Positions 9,257 to 17,347 are shown, counted from the stretch's first letter. The stretch: DNA of 64,000 bases from JAHEAO01 sp942492375 (GCA_942492375.1 CALOEL010000012.1:62001-126000), one strand, 5' to 3'. The notes: generated from the sequence alone by a model not told the origin. Translations and numbers: made by a program.

Positions 9257-9276
9257 TCAACGCTGGCCCGCGTTGA
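9257..9276. promoter_or_regulatory. inverted repeat upstream of ECF2 (site 1)
   Basis: A perfect 7-base inverted repeat, TCAACGC and GCGTTGA, with a 6-base spacer. Its centre is 32 bases, close to three helical turns, from that of a second inverted repeat at 9288-9309. Both half-sites contain CAAC, and both lie in the 241-base gap before ECF2. It is a candidate operator; the binding protein is unknown. Confidence 0.45.
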
Positions 9277-9287
9277 AACTGCAAGAT

Positions 9288-9309
9288 GCAACAATCAGAC
9301 CATTGTTGC
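9288..9309. promoter_or_regulatory. inverted repeat upstream of ECF2 (site 2)
   Basis: A perfect 8-base inverted repeat, GCAACAAT and ATTGTTGC, with a 6-base spacer, ending 36 bases before the preferred ECF2 start. It could be an operator or a leader hairpin. Its place here argues for the ATG at 9346 rather than one at 9286, which would put it in coding sequence. Confidence 0.5.
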
Positions 9310-9345
9310 TTGAAAACGCAAGATACGCGGAAAGGCAGGGACGTC

Positions 9346-9972
9346 ATGGCATCGCAAGACAGTCGCAAGCGGGAGGTGCGCGACACTTCGCCGGAACGCG
9401 CGCTGTTGGACGGGCGCAGGGCGTTCATGGGGTTCCTCGTCAAACGGCTTGGCAACCGCGCGGATGCAGAGGATGTGCTGCAGGAATTCTGCATCCGGGT
9501 GCTGACGCGCAAGGATCAGCTCCGCGACGCCGAACGGATGAATGCCTGGCTCTACACGATCCTGCGATCCACCCTGAACGATCACTACCGCAAGGGGACC
9601 CGGCGCAGCCGACTGGCGGTTGCCGTGGCGCGCGAGCCCGAAGAATGGGTGGCCGATGCGCCGGCGCAGATGGCGCGGCCTTGCACCTGCTCGCGCGATC
9701 TGCTCACCGAACTGCGCCCGGCCGATGCGGAGCTGATCCGGCGCATCGATTTCGGCGAAGAGGACCGCGAAAACGTGGCGACTGATCTGGAACTGAGCCG
9801 CAATGCGCTGGGTGTCCGGTTGCATCGGGCGCGCACTGGCCTGCGCGAAGCAATTCTGGACCATTGCGGCGGATGCTGCCTGGAAGATCCTGACGACTGT
9901 TCCTGCCCGCCCAAGGGCTGCGAGAGCGACAAGCACGGGACCGATTGCGAGGAAGCGGGGCAGGTATCGTGA
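9346..9972 (+). CDS. ECF sigma factor with CxC linker and C-terminal cysteine cluster (ECF2)
   Basis: A 208-residue ECF sigma factor and a paralogue of ECF1. Region 2 covers about residues 22-85 (EDVLQEFCIRVL, NAWLYTILRSTLNDHY) and region 4 about 118-170 (ENVATDLELSRNALGVRLHRA). It has CTC at 113-115 just before region 4 and a tail with C174-x2-C177-x7-C185-x-C187, exactly the spacing in ECF1, plus further cysteines at 178, 192 and 201. Such cysteines probably bind a metal ion that tunes activity; this is inference from the CorE-like layout. A start at 9286 is possible. The next gene is also Cys-containing. Confidence 0.87.
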   Translation: MASQDSRKREVRDTSPERALLDGRRAFMGFLVKRLGNRADAEDVLQEFCIRVLTRKDQLRDAERMNAWLYTILRSTLNDHYRKGTRRSRLAVAVAREPEEWVADAPAQMARPCTCSRDLLTELRPADAELIRRIDFGEEDRENVATDLELSRNALGVRLHRARTGLREAILDHCGGCCLEDPDDCSCPPKGCESDKHGTDCEEAGQVS

Positions 9973-9990
9973 TTGCCGCGCGGTCGGATC

Positions 9991-10018
9991 CGTAATAATT
10001 TCCCTCTTCCAGCGTCTT
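9991..10018 (+). promoter_or_regulatory. candidate ECF-type promoter of the DUF3141 operon
   Basis: Reads CGTAAT, 16 bases, CGTCTT, 18 bases after the ECF2 stop and 46 bases before the next start codon. It matches the elements at 7125-7152, 7990-8017 and 17122-17149 in both core bases and spacer length. Confidence 0.6.
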
Positions 10019-10064
10019 CTTCTGTGACCAAGCCCGAAGGCTCAACCACAGGAGTCGTCCAACC

Positions 10065-10397
10065 ATGCCACGCAAGACGATGGATCGGAAATCAGGGGGA
10101 ACCCGTCACCCATCATCCGACGACGATGATCTTCGCATCTTGTTCTCGCGGATGACCTGTGCCTGTGCCGAGACCTGCGGGCACGCGAACGCCCCGATGG
10201 CGCGGGCGTTGTTCAAGCGGGTCGAAATGATGAACCAGCCTCCGCCACTCGCGGCGCGCGCATTGGGCATCGAGCCCGGCGATGCGTCCTATCTGCTGAC
10301 CGGTCTGCGCGAGGATGTCGCGGAGGATCTCGTGCTTGTGATGCTCGCTGGAAGACCTTCCGGCACAGACCCCCAGCCAAAAGGAAACCGAACATGA
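10065..10397 (+). CDS. small cysteine-motif protein, unrecognised
   Basis: A 110-residue soluble protein with a charged N-terminus (DDDD at 19-22), then C-x-C-x3-C-x-H near residues 32-40 (MTCACAETCGHA) and a predicted helical C-terminal half. A caggag ribosome site supports the start. It lies between ECF2 and the DUF3141 gene, overlapping the latter by ATGA, so it is translated with it. The Cys/His motif could bind metal and echoes the Cys clusters of the two sigma factors; a regulatory or scavenging role is only a guess. I do not recognise a family. Confidence 0.7.
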   Translation: MPRKTMDRKSGGTRHPSSDDDDLRILFSRMTCACAETCGHANAPMARALFKRVEMMNQPPPLAARALGIEPGDASYLLTGLREDVAEDLVLVMLAGRPSGTDPQPKGNRT

Positions 10398-12160
10398 ACA
10401 AGAGCCTGCGCCTTACGGTGGAGACGCCCGAACACGCCCCTGCACCCGTCGCTGGCGGTGCGGGCACGGGCGCGCAGACACCCTATGCCCAAGACGCCTT
10501 CGAACGCTGGGTGCTGTTCCTCGACACGCTGCGCGAACGCGCCGACAACATGATCGCGCATGAGCGGCAGGGCATGCCGCCGCTGCTGGATTTCGACTAC
10601 GAGCTTTTGCTTGACGCCCGCAATTTCGACCGGCCGGCCAACTACGCGCTGCTCAGGATCACGCGGGTCGGCGACGATTGCTGGGACGATTGCGTGGACG
10701 AAGCCAAGCCGCCCGTGATCGTCATCGATCCGCGCGCAGGGCACGGGCCGGGCATCGGCGGGTTCAAGCGCGACAGCGAGGTCGGGATGGCGATGCACGA
10801 GGGCCATCCGGTCTATTTCGTGATCTTCTTTCCAGAGCCCATGCCGGGTCAAACGCTGGCCGACGTTCACTATGCACTGCGCGATTTCGTCTCGGAGGTC
10901 GCGCGCCGTCACCCGGATACAGCTCCCGTGCTTTACGGCAATTGTCAGGCCGGTTGGGCGGCCACGCTGCTGGCCGCCGATTGCGAGGGTCTGACCGGGC
11001 CCGTGGTGCTGAATGGCTCGCCGCTCAGCTATTGGTCGGGCGAGGCGGCAAGCAGCCCGATGCGGATGATGGGCGCGCTGACGGGCGGGGCATGGGCCGC
11101 GCATATGATCTCCGATCTGGGCGACGGTCGTTTCGACGGGGCGTGGCTGGCGCAAAACTTTGAAAGCCTGCAACCCGAAAAAGCCATCTGGGACAAATAC
11201 GCGACCCTCTTTGCCCATGCCGACACCGAGCGTGAGAGGTTCCTCGAATTCGAGCGCTGGTGGAATGGCTACTATACGCTCAGCCGCGAGGAAATCCTCG
11301 GCATCACGCAGAACCTGTTCATCGGCAACCGGCTGGAGCAGGGCGAGATGCAACTGGACGCGCATTGCACCGTTGACCTCAAGCGGATCAGCAATCCGCT
11401 CATCATCTTTGCCTCGGAGGGCGACAACATCACCCCGCCCGAACAGGCAATGGGGTGGATCGCCAAGCTCTATCCCGACACCGATGCGCTCAAGGCAGCC
11501 GGGCAGCGCATCGTCTACATGACGCACGGCCATGTCGGCCACCTTGGCATCTTTGTCTCGGGGTCCATCGCGAAGCTTCAGCATCGGGCGATCCTGGAAA
11601 GCCTGGACGAGGTCGAGGAACTGGCACCGGGGCTTTACGAGATGGTGATCGACAATCCGTCGGGCGACCCGGACTGCGAGAGCGGCGATTTTGCGGTGCG
11701 GTTCGAGCCGCGCGAGGTCGAAGATCTGGGCATTGCGTCGGACGATGCGGCCTTGGAACAGGTGGCGCAGATATCGCGGATCAACGAGGCGGCCTATTCG
11801 ACTTTCGTGAGCCCGTGGCTGCGGGCCGCGACCAGCCCGGCCAGCGCCGAGGCCCTGCGCGCCCTGCATCCCATGCGGTGGACCAGGACGATGTTTTCCG
11901 GACGGGTGAACCCATGGATGGCGCTGGTCAAATCCACCGCCGAGACGCTGCGCGAGACGCGCGACCCTTTGCCGGAAAACCACCCCGCGATTGTCACCGA
12001 ACGCGCGCTGTCGGCGCGCACCGGCGAGGTTCTGGGCGCATGGCGCAAGGGGCGCGATGCGTGGATCACCCATGTCTTCGGCGCGATGTTCGGCACTTTA
12101 CCCATCACCACCTCACCTGCACGGGCGAACCATCCGGACGCCGTATCAAGCAAGGAGTGA
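10394..12160 (+). CDS. DUF3141 alpha/beta-hydrolase-like protein (PhaC-like triad)
   Basis: A 588-residue soluble protein. It matches my recollection of the DUF3141 family, proteins related to polyhydroxyalkanoate synthase. A G-N-C-Q-A-G nucleophile elbow with Cys near residue 184 resembles the G-x-C-x-G box of PhaC; an Asp in SEGDNITPP near 343 and His in THGHVGHLG near 380 complete a plausible triad. Members I recall are often longer, near 750 residues, so this copy may lack a C-terminal part. It starts an overlapping gene string with a His-rich mini-protein, FabI and a Rieske protein. The reaction is unknown. Confidence 0.8.
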   Translation: MNKSLRLTVETPEHAPAPVAGGAGTGAQTPYAQDAFERWVLFLDTLRERADNMIAHERQGMPPLLDFDYELLLDARNFDRPANYALLRITRVGDDCWDDCVDEAKPPVIVIDPRAGHGPGIGGFKRDSEVGMAMHEGHPVYFVIFFPEPMPGQTLADVHYALRDFVSEVARRHPDTAPVLYGNCQAGWAATLLAADCEGLTGPVVLNGSPLSYWSGEAASSPMRMMGALTGGAWAAHMISDLGDGRFDGAWLAQNFESLQPEKAIWDKYATLFAHADTERERFLEFERWWNGYYTLSREEILGITQNLFIGNRLEQGEMQLDAHCTVDLKRISNPLIIFASEGDNITPPEQAMGWIAKLYPDTDALKAAGQRIVYMTHGHVGHLGIFVSGSIAKLQHRAILESLDEVEELAPGLYEMVIDNPSGDPDCESGDFAVRFEPREVEDLGIASDDAALEQVAQISRINEAAYSTFVSPWLRAATSPASAEALRALHPMRWTRTMFSGRVNPWMALVKSTAETLRETRDPLPENHPAIVTERALSARTGEVLGAWRKGRDAWITHVFGAMFGTLPITTSPARANHPDAVSSKE

Positions 12161-12166
12161 ACGAAT

Positions 12167-12346
12167 ATGGAATGGCTTTCTCAGAACTGGGTTTTGGTTC
12201 TCCTCTTCGGCGGAATGGCCGCGATGCACCTTTTCGGGCACGGTCATGGCGGACACAAAGATGGCAAGACGAGCAGAAGTCATGGTGCGTATGAGAAGAA
12301 GAGGGCCGCGTCCTCCAATGCCAAGGCAGAATCCGAAGATGCCTGA
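12167..12346 (+). CDS. 59-residue membrane mini-protein with His-rich segment (DUF2933-like)
   Basis: One hydrophobic helix (WVLVLLFGGMAAMHLF) is followed by GHGHGGHK and a charged Ala/Lys/Glu tail. The layout repeats in the DUF2933 protein at 24604-24897, which also ends MHFFMHGGHGGHG. An aaggag ribosome site lies nine bases upstream and the 3' end overlaps fabI by eight bases, so the gene is probably real despite its size. The His cluster next to the membrane suggests metal binding; function is unknown. Confidence 0.7.
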   Translation: MEWLSQNWVLVLLFGGMAAMHLFGHGHGGHKDGKTSRSHGAYEKKRAASSNAKAESEDA

Positions 12347-13178
12347 CTTCGACGACTGCTGCGATCCTGCGGAACTGCTTGACCTGTCCGGCCGGAAGGG
12401 TCTGGTCGTCGGCATCGCGAATGATCGCAGCCTTGCCTGGCCCGCCGCCCTGCATTTTCGCCAAGCGGGTGCGGAGTTGGCCATCACATATGTCAATGAG
12501 CGAACCAAACCACATGTGGCACCATTGGCCGCACGGCTCGAGGCGCCGATTATCCTACCCTGCAATGTGAATACCCCGCACGAGCTTGACGCAGTCTTCG
12601 ACGCAATTGCGGATCGCTGGGGAAAGCTGGACTTCATCCTTCATGCCGTGGGCAGTGTGCCGCCCGGCGATCTTCGTGGTCGGCTGACCGATTGCTCGGC
12701 CGAAGGGTTCGCCCAAGCGATGAACGTGTCGGTCCATTCTCTTATCCGGATGGCGCATCTGGCCGAACCACTGATGAGCGGTGGAGGCAGCCTGATCACG
12801 CTGAGTTATCTCGGCGGGGAACGCGTCGTGGAGAGTTACAACGTAATGGGGCCGGTCAAGGCCGCGCTCGAAGCCACGGTGCGCTATCTGGCGCATGAAC
12901 TCGGGCCAACCAACATCCGCGTCAACGCAATTTCGGCGGGGCCGGTGCTGACCCGCGCGGCGTCGGGATTGACCGGCTTTGCCGGGCTTCTGGATGCGAC
13001 CGCGCGTGCCGCACCCCTGCGGCGCAATATCGAGGCTGACGAGGTGGGTCGAGCCGCTTTGCTTTTCGCCAGCGACTATACCAGCGGCATCACGGGAGAG
13101 GTGCTGCATGTCGATGCGGGTGTTCATATCGAAAGCCCGGTCTTTGCAGCAGAGATGAACACCAGATCGGAGGATTGA
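12339..13178 (+). CDS. fabI: enoyl-[acyl-carrier-protein] reductase, FabI type
   Basis: Reduces the enoyl-ACP double bond with NAD(P)H in fatty acid synthesis. The 279-residue SDR has the divergent cofactor loop VVGIANDRSLAW near residue 23 and the FabI active site YLGGERVVESYNVMGPVKAALEA, with its two tyrosines and lysine, near 165-185. The ATG at 12339 overlaps the preceding mini-gene; longer readings run through that gene. This may be a second, stress-linked FabI: the neighbours are not fatty-acid genes, although cfa, another lipid enzyme, carries the same promoter-like element. Confidence 0.9.
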   Translation: MPDFDDCCDPAELLDLSGRKGLVVGIANDRSLAWPAALHFRQAGAELAITYVNERTKPHVAPLAARLEAPIILPCNVNTPHELDAVFDAIADRWGKLDFILHAVGSVPPGDLRGRLTDCSAEGFAQAMNVSVHSLIRMAHLAEPLMSGGGSLITLSYLGGERVVESYNVMGPVKAALEATVRYLAHELGPTNIRVNAISAGPVLTRAASGLTGFAGLLDATARAAPLRRNIEADEVGRAALLFASDYTSGITGEVLHVDAGVHIESPVFAAEMNTRSED

Positions 13179-13180
13179 TG

Positions 13181-13780
13181 ATGAGCCAGCCCAGTGACGA
13201 GCCGGATCTGCCGCCCGCAACAGAGCGCCGCGACTTCCTGTACTATGCAACAGCCTCGACCGGCGCCGTTGCCGTCGGTGCCGCGGTATGGCCGCTGATC
13301 GACTCGATGAATCCCTCAGCCGACGTGACCGCTTCCGGTACTGTCAGGGTCGATCTTTCCGGCCTCGAACCGGGCCAACGCATTACCGTCAAGTGGCGGG
13401 GCCGCCCGGTCTTTGTCTGGCGCCGGTCTCCGGCAGCAATCGAGGCTGCCCGCGCTGTCGAACTCGACGACCTTGTCGATCCTGTCGACACTTCGCGCGA
13501 GAATCCGAACCAGACCGGCGAAGTGCCCGCACGCGACGAAAACCGCACGGCGGATGCGGCTGGTGAATGGCTGATCGTCATCGGTGTCTGCACCCATCTC
13601 GGCTGCATTCCCTTGGGTCAGGATGGTTCGGCGGTGGGCGAGTTCGGCGGCTGGTTCTGCCCGTGCCACGGATCGCATTACGACACTTCGGGGCGGATCC
13701 GGAAGGGGCCGGCGCCTCGCAACCTCGACATACCGCCCTACGTTTTTGGCAACGACATGCAACTCGTCATAGGCACCTGA
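13181..13780 (+). CDS. Rieske [2Fe-2S] protein, PetA-like, without petB/petC
   Basis: A 199-residue protein like the iron-sulfur subunit of the cytochrome bc1 complex. A twin-arginine type start (ERRDFLYYATASTGAVAVGAA) forms the membrane anchor. The cluster motifs CTHLGCIPLG near 142 and CPCHGSHYDTSGRIRKGPAPRNL near 164 are intact. GGAGG lies seven bases before the ATG at 13181; an ATG at 13178 overlaps the fabI stop. No cytochrome b or c1 gene is nearby, so it is either a spare Rieske subunit for the bc1 complex encoded elsewhere or part of another redox system. Confidence 0.9.
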   Translation: MSQPSDEPDLPPATERRDFLYYATASTGAVAVGAAVWPLIDSMNPSADVTASGTVRVDLSGLEPGQRITVKWRGRPVFVWRRSPAAIEAARAVELDDLVDPVDTSRENPNQTGEVPARDENRTADAAGEWLIVIGVCTHLGCIPLGQDGSAVGEFGGWFCPCHGSHYDTSGRIRKGPAPRNLDIPPYVFGNDMQLVIGT

Positions 13781-13819
13781 TCAGCGGATCGCGCCATAGT
13801 TCAAGAAGGAGACTACGAC

Positions 13820-14515
13820 ATGCAAGCCAAGGATATCATGACGACATCCGTGATCTCGGTCCCGCTGGGCGGAAAAATCGACGACGCAGTGCGCCTGATG
13901 CTCGACCACCACGTAAGCGCTCTGCCCGTCGTTGACGTGGACGGCAACCTCAAGGGTCTGGTCAGCGAAGGCGATCTCATGCGGCGCGTCCGCGAGTCCG
14001 ACGGCCCGCGCCGATCGTGGTGGCTTGAGCTGCTGGACGAGGCAAGCGGCACCGCCCAGGATTTCATCAAGCTCAAAAGCCATCGTGTCGAGGACGTGAT
14101 GACCCGCGATATCGTTTCGGTCGAAGAAGAAACCAATGTCGCCGCGATCGCGCGTCTTCTGGAAAAGCACCGGATCAAGCGAGTCCCCGTGGTGCGATCC
14201 GATAAAGTGGTCGGCATTGTCAGCCGGGCGAACCTGCTTCATGCGCTGTCGGCGCTTCAGGAGAGGGCGCTGCCTGGGCCGTCGGACGACGACCGCGTGC
14301 TGCGTGCGAAGATTGACGAGGCACTGAAAGAAGTGCCCGGTGCAGCGGTCAACCTGATCAACTACACGGTGGAAAACGGGAATGTCGCCGTCTGGGGTGT
14401 CGCCGACAGCGATTTCGAGGAGAATGCAATTCGCGTCGCCGTCGAAAACGTGCCCGGTGTCGGGATGGTGGATGTCAACATGGGCCGACTGCCGGCCTGG
14501 GCCTACGGGATCTGA
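13820..14515 (+). CDS. CBS-domain and BON-domain protein
   Basis: A 231-residue soluble protein with two CBS motifs (about residues 1-60 and 88-142, each with the DIMT or DVMT entry) and a BON domain at about 155-225 (VNLINYTVENGNVAVWGVADS). CBS pairs bind adenosine nucleotides; BON domains often contact membranes. Such proteins are common in stress islands. It has an aaggag ribosome site and lies 39 bases after the Rieske gene, probably in the same transcript. The precise role is unknown. Confidence 0.9.
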   Translation: MQAKDIMTTSVISVPLGGKIDDAVRLMLDHHVSALPVVDVDGNLKGLVSEGDLMRRVRESDGPRRSWWLELLDEASGTAQDFIKLKSHRVEDVMTRDIVSVEEETNVAAIARLLEKHRIKRVPVVRSDKVVGIVSRANLLHALSALQERALPGPSDDDRVLRAKIDEALKEVPGAAVNLINYTVENGNVAVWGVADSDFEENAIRVAVENVPGVGMVDVNMGRLPAWAYGI

Positions 14516-14575
14516 CTCACAGTGCGGACGTAAATCTTGCCTTTCAGGGCGTCGATCGCACCGAACAAGGTTGGT

Positions 14576-15736
14576 ATGATGGTGCTAGCACCAGGTTCCG
14601 CCGACCCTAAAGAAAAAGCGATTGAAATCGTCGGCGCCGGCCCGGCGGGGCTGGTCTGTGCAATCGCTTTGGCAAAGGCCAATCGTCGTGTCGTAGTGCG
14701 AGAATGGCACCAAGATGTTGGCCATCGGTTCCACGACGACTTTCAGGGTCTGGAAAACTGGAGCGCCACGCAGAACGTTCTGGACGAACTGGCCGATGCC
14801 GGTGTTGCCGCCGATTTCGATCATCGCAGTGTAACCGAAGGCATCGTCTTCGACAGCCATGCCAAGGCCCACCGGGTGCATGGATCGAAGCCCCTGTTCT
14901 ATCTTTTGCGCCGAGGCACCGCGCCGGGAACGCTTGACCGGGCCTTGCTGGATCAGGCCCGCACGGCCGGGGCCGAGGTGCGGTTCAACGATCGCGTGAA
15001 AAGGACCACGAGCAGCATGATCCTGGCGGGCGGTCCAAGGCGGGCCGATATCATCGCCGTGGGCTACGTCTTTGAGACCTCCATGGCCGATGGCGCGTGG
15101 CTGGCCTTCGGGACCGAGCTTGCCCCGAAGGGCTACGCCTATCTGCTCGTGCACCGGGGGCGCGGCACGGTGGCCAGTTGCATGTTCTCGGGCTTTCGCG
15201 ATCAAGCGAAATATCTCGGGGCAACCGTGGAATACTTCAAGCGTAACGCAGGCTTGGAAATGAATACGCCAAGAGGTTTCGGCGGTTTCGGGAATGTTCG
15301 ATTGCCGCGCACGGCGATGCAGGCCGGAAACCCGGTGATCGGCGAGCATGCCGGTTTTCAGGACGCGTTGGCAGGATTCGGGCTGCGCTATGCGATGCGA
15401 TCCGGGCGGCTGGCGGCCCAAAGCCTGATCAGCGGCGCCGACTACACGAAAGCCTGGCGTGAGGCGCTGCAACCCGGCCTGCGCGGTGGTGTCGTCAATC
15501 GGTACTTGTTCAACCAGACGGGCCCCCGCGGGATCGACTATCTGATCGGAAAGCTGGGATCGACCGACACGGGCGATGCTTTGGGTCAGGCCTATCGGCT
15601 GTCATTTCCCAAGCGCCTGCTGCTGCCGCTCGCCCGTTTTCACTATCGCAACCCTTTGCAGGACCGCAGTTGCAGCCACAACAACTGCGATTGTGTCTGG
15701 TGCCAGCACGGCGCCCATGAAGTAGCGAACACTTGA
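14576..15736 (+). CDS. FAD-dependent oxidoreductase, geranylgeranyl-reductase-like
   Basis: A 386-residue flavoprotein with an N-terminal dinucleotide fold (EIVGAGPAGLVCAIALAKA) and a C-terminal FAD segment around GEHAGFQDALAGFGLRYAMRSG near 265. This resembles the geranylgeranyl reductase/halogenase-like group. The tail is unusual: CSHNNCDCVWCQHG has four cysteines in twelve residues and may hold a metal or cluster. The ATG at 14576 follows aagg by five bases; a TTG at 14537 is less likely. The substrate is unknown. Confidence 0.7.
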   Translation: MMVLAPGSADPKEKAIEIVGAGPAGLVCAIALAKANRRVVVREWHQDVGHRFHDDFQGLENWSATQNVLDELADAGVAADFDHRSVTEGIVFDSHAKAHRVHGSKPLFYLLRRGTAPGTLDRALLDQARTAGAEVRFNDRVKRTTSSMILAGGPRRADIIAVGYVFETSMADGAWLAFGTELAPKGYAYLLVHRGRGTVASCMFSGFRDQAKYLGATVEYFKRNAGLEMNTPRGFGGFGNVRLPRTAMQAGNPVIGEHAGFQDALAGFGLRYAMRSGRLAAQSLISGADYTKAWREALQPGLRGGVVNRYLFNQTGPRGIDYLIGKLGSTDTGDALGQAYRLSFPKRLLLPLARFHYRNPLQDRSCSHNNCDCVWCQHGAHEVANT

Positions 15737-15831
15737 AGGATGTGCGTCCTTGCGCATTCGCGTTGCAGGCATGGCGCCGGCGTCGTGACACCGATGTTGC
15801 GACCGAACCGGTGGGGCGGTAAGTCGCGATT

Positions 15832-16995
15832 ATGAGCAACCCGCGCGTCCCTCGTGAAAACTCCCTGACGTTGCCGCAGGCGCGGGCAGCGATCTGTGTG
15901 CCAAATCTGGGCGAAGGGTCGGGCGCTTTCCAGCTGTTTGTCGAGGGAGATGCTCTCTTCGATGCGATGATCGCGGCGATCGAGGGCGCGACCGAAGCGA
16001 TCTGGATGGAATCCTACATCTTTGCGGCAGACGAAATTGGGGCGCGTTTTGTCGCCGCGCTCGCAGACAAGGCGCGAACCGGGCTTGATGTTCGGTTGCA
16101 CCTCGACGCCTTCGGTGCCGGCCAGCGGAATTTCGACAAGTTTCGGCGGGAACTGGAACGAAGCGGCGTGCGGTTTCGCTGGTTTCGTCCCTTTGATCTC
16201 CGACACCCACTGCGATATTTCCAGCGCAACCACCGCAAGCTTCTCGTCGTGGATGGCCGGGAAGCGTTCCTGGGCGGTTTCAATATCCGCCGGTTGAACT
16301 CGCGTCGGCTTCACGGTGCAAGCCGCCAGCGCGATACCCATGCGCGCGTCCAGGGGCCGTTGGCGACGCTTGCCGCAAGTCACTTCGACCGGCTCTGGCG
16401 GGACGCCCGCCCGCTTCCGGCAAACTCCATTCCCGAAGAGGCCGGCGGGATCGAAGGGCTCCTGGTGCCGAGCTATTCGCGCAAGTGTCAGAAGAGGCTC
16501 GCCTGTCTGCACGCGGGACTGATCGGGATGGCACAGACCTGCGTCTATCTGACGTCGCCCTATTTCAGCCCGGGCACCGTGGTCGACCGGGCGCTTCAGG
16601 ACGCCGCGCGTCGCGGCGTGGACGTCCGTCTGCTGGTGCCTCGCAGGAGCGATCCTTTGGTTGCTGGCTGGGCGACGCGGGCGGCATATGCGCAGCTTCT
16701 CTCGGCGGGCGTGAGGGTCTACGAGTATCTACCCCGTCAACTGCATGCCAAGACTTCGGTCGTCGATGCCGGCTGGTCGATCGTCGGGTCAGCAAACCTC
16801 GACTACCGAAGCCTGTTCATCAATCAGGAGTTGGTCCTGTTCGCGCGTAACCGCGTCCTGGCAGGGCAGTTACAGGCGCAGTATCTGCAAGATATTTCGG
16901 ATGCCCGCGAAGTCACTCTTCGGACCTGGCTTTCCCGCGGCTGGCGCGCGCGTGGTTTCGAGTTGATCGGATGGGCCGCGCGGCGGCTGCTTTAA
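15832..16995 (+). CDS. phospholipase D-like / cardiolipin synthase family protein
   Basis: A 387-residue protein with two HKD motifs: H-x-K in NHRKLLVVDGREAFLGG near residue 131, and LHAKTSVVDAGWSIVGSANLD near 303. Two such motifs form one active site in cardiolipin synthases and related phosphatidyl transferases. No N-terminal membrane helices are seen, so it resembles ClsB more than ClsA. It would transfer phosphatidyl groups at the inner membrane. With cfa and fabI it adds a third lipid enzyme to this region. The exact product is not determined. Confidence 0.85.
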   Translation: MSNPRVPRENSLTLPQARAAICVPNLGEGSGAFQLFVEGDALFDAMIAAIEGATEAIWMESYIFAADEIGARFVAALADKARTGLDVRLHLDAFGAGQRNFDKFRRELERSGVRFRWFRPFDLRHPLRYFQRNHRKLLVVDGREAFLGGFNIRRLNSRRLHGASRQRDTHARVQGPLATLAASHFDRLWRDARPLPANSIPEEAGGIEGLLVPSYSRKCQKRLACLHAGLIGMAQTCVYLTSPYFSPGTVVDRALQDAARRGVDVRLLVPRRSDPLVAGWATRAAYAQLLSAGVRVYEYLPRQLHAKTSVVDAGWSIVGSANLDYRSLFINQELVLFARNRVLAGQLQAQYLQDISDAREVTLRTWLSRGWRARGFELIGWAARRLL

Positions 16996-17121
16996 CCGGC
17001 TGCACCGGTCAGCCGACAGCCTGCCGGAATGTAGTAACTCGGTCTGCAATATCGACGCCTTCCTACGGCAGAGCGATACACTTGCTCCTGTACTAACGAA
17101 GACCGACAGGTTGCCAATCCC

Positions 17122-17149
17122 TGTAATGCTTCCGGTCGGGGCGCGTCTA
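17122..17149 (+). promoter_or_regulatory. candidate ECF-type promoter of the copper/nucleotide operon
   Basis: Reads TGTAAT, 16 bases, CGTCTA, 30 bases before the start of a small Cys-rich gene. It is the fourth copy of the element found at 7125-7152, 7990-8017 and 9991-10018, and the one farthest from the ECF genes. Confidence 0.6.
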
Positions 17150-17179
17150 TAGAACGAAACCAAACAAAAGGAGGTCCAG

Positions 17180-17347
17180 ATGGACGACCGATCAACTTCT
17201 CAGACGCAAGACACAGCACAGCAAAAACAGGGCGGATGTTGCGGTGGCAAGACCGACGCGCAGCCGAAAGCAACTGTCGAACCGCAGGTTGCGGAACCCG
17301 CAAAGGCAAAACCGGTCAAATCCGGCTGTTGCTGCGGTCAGAACTGA
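17180..17347 (+). CDS. 55-residue cysteine-rich protein, metallothionein-like
   Basis: A hydrophilic protein of 55 residues with CCGGK in the middle and CCCGQ at the C-terminus, separated by a Pro/Ala/Lys/Glu stretch. A very strong aaaggaggt ribosome site supports the start. The two Cys clusters suggest Cu(I) or other soft-metal binding, in line with the copper ATPase downstream. It may be the first gene of that operon; 113 bases separate it from the next gene. The family is not recognised. Confidence 0.75.
   Translation: MDDRSTSQTQDTAQQKQGGCCGGKTDAQPKATVEPQVAEPAKAKPVKSGCCCGQN

Noticed and set aside
14530..14553. A possible fifth YGTAAY-type promoter before the FAD protein (CGTAAA ... CGTCGA)
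   Set aside because: The spacer is 15 rather than 16 bases and flanking bases match poorly.
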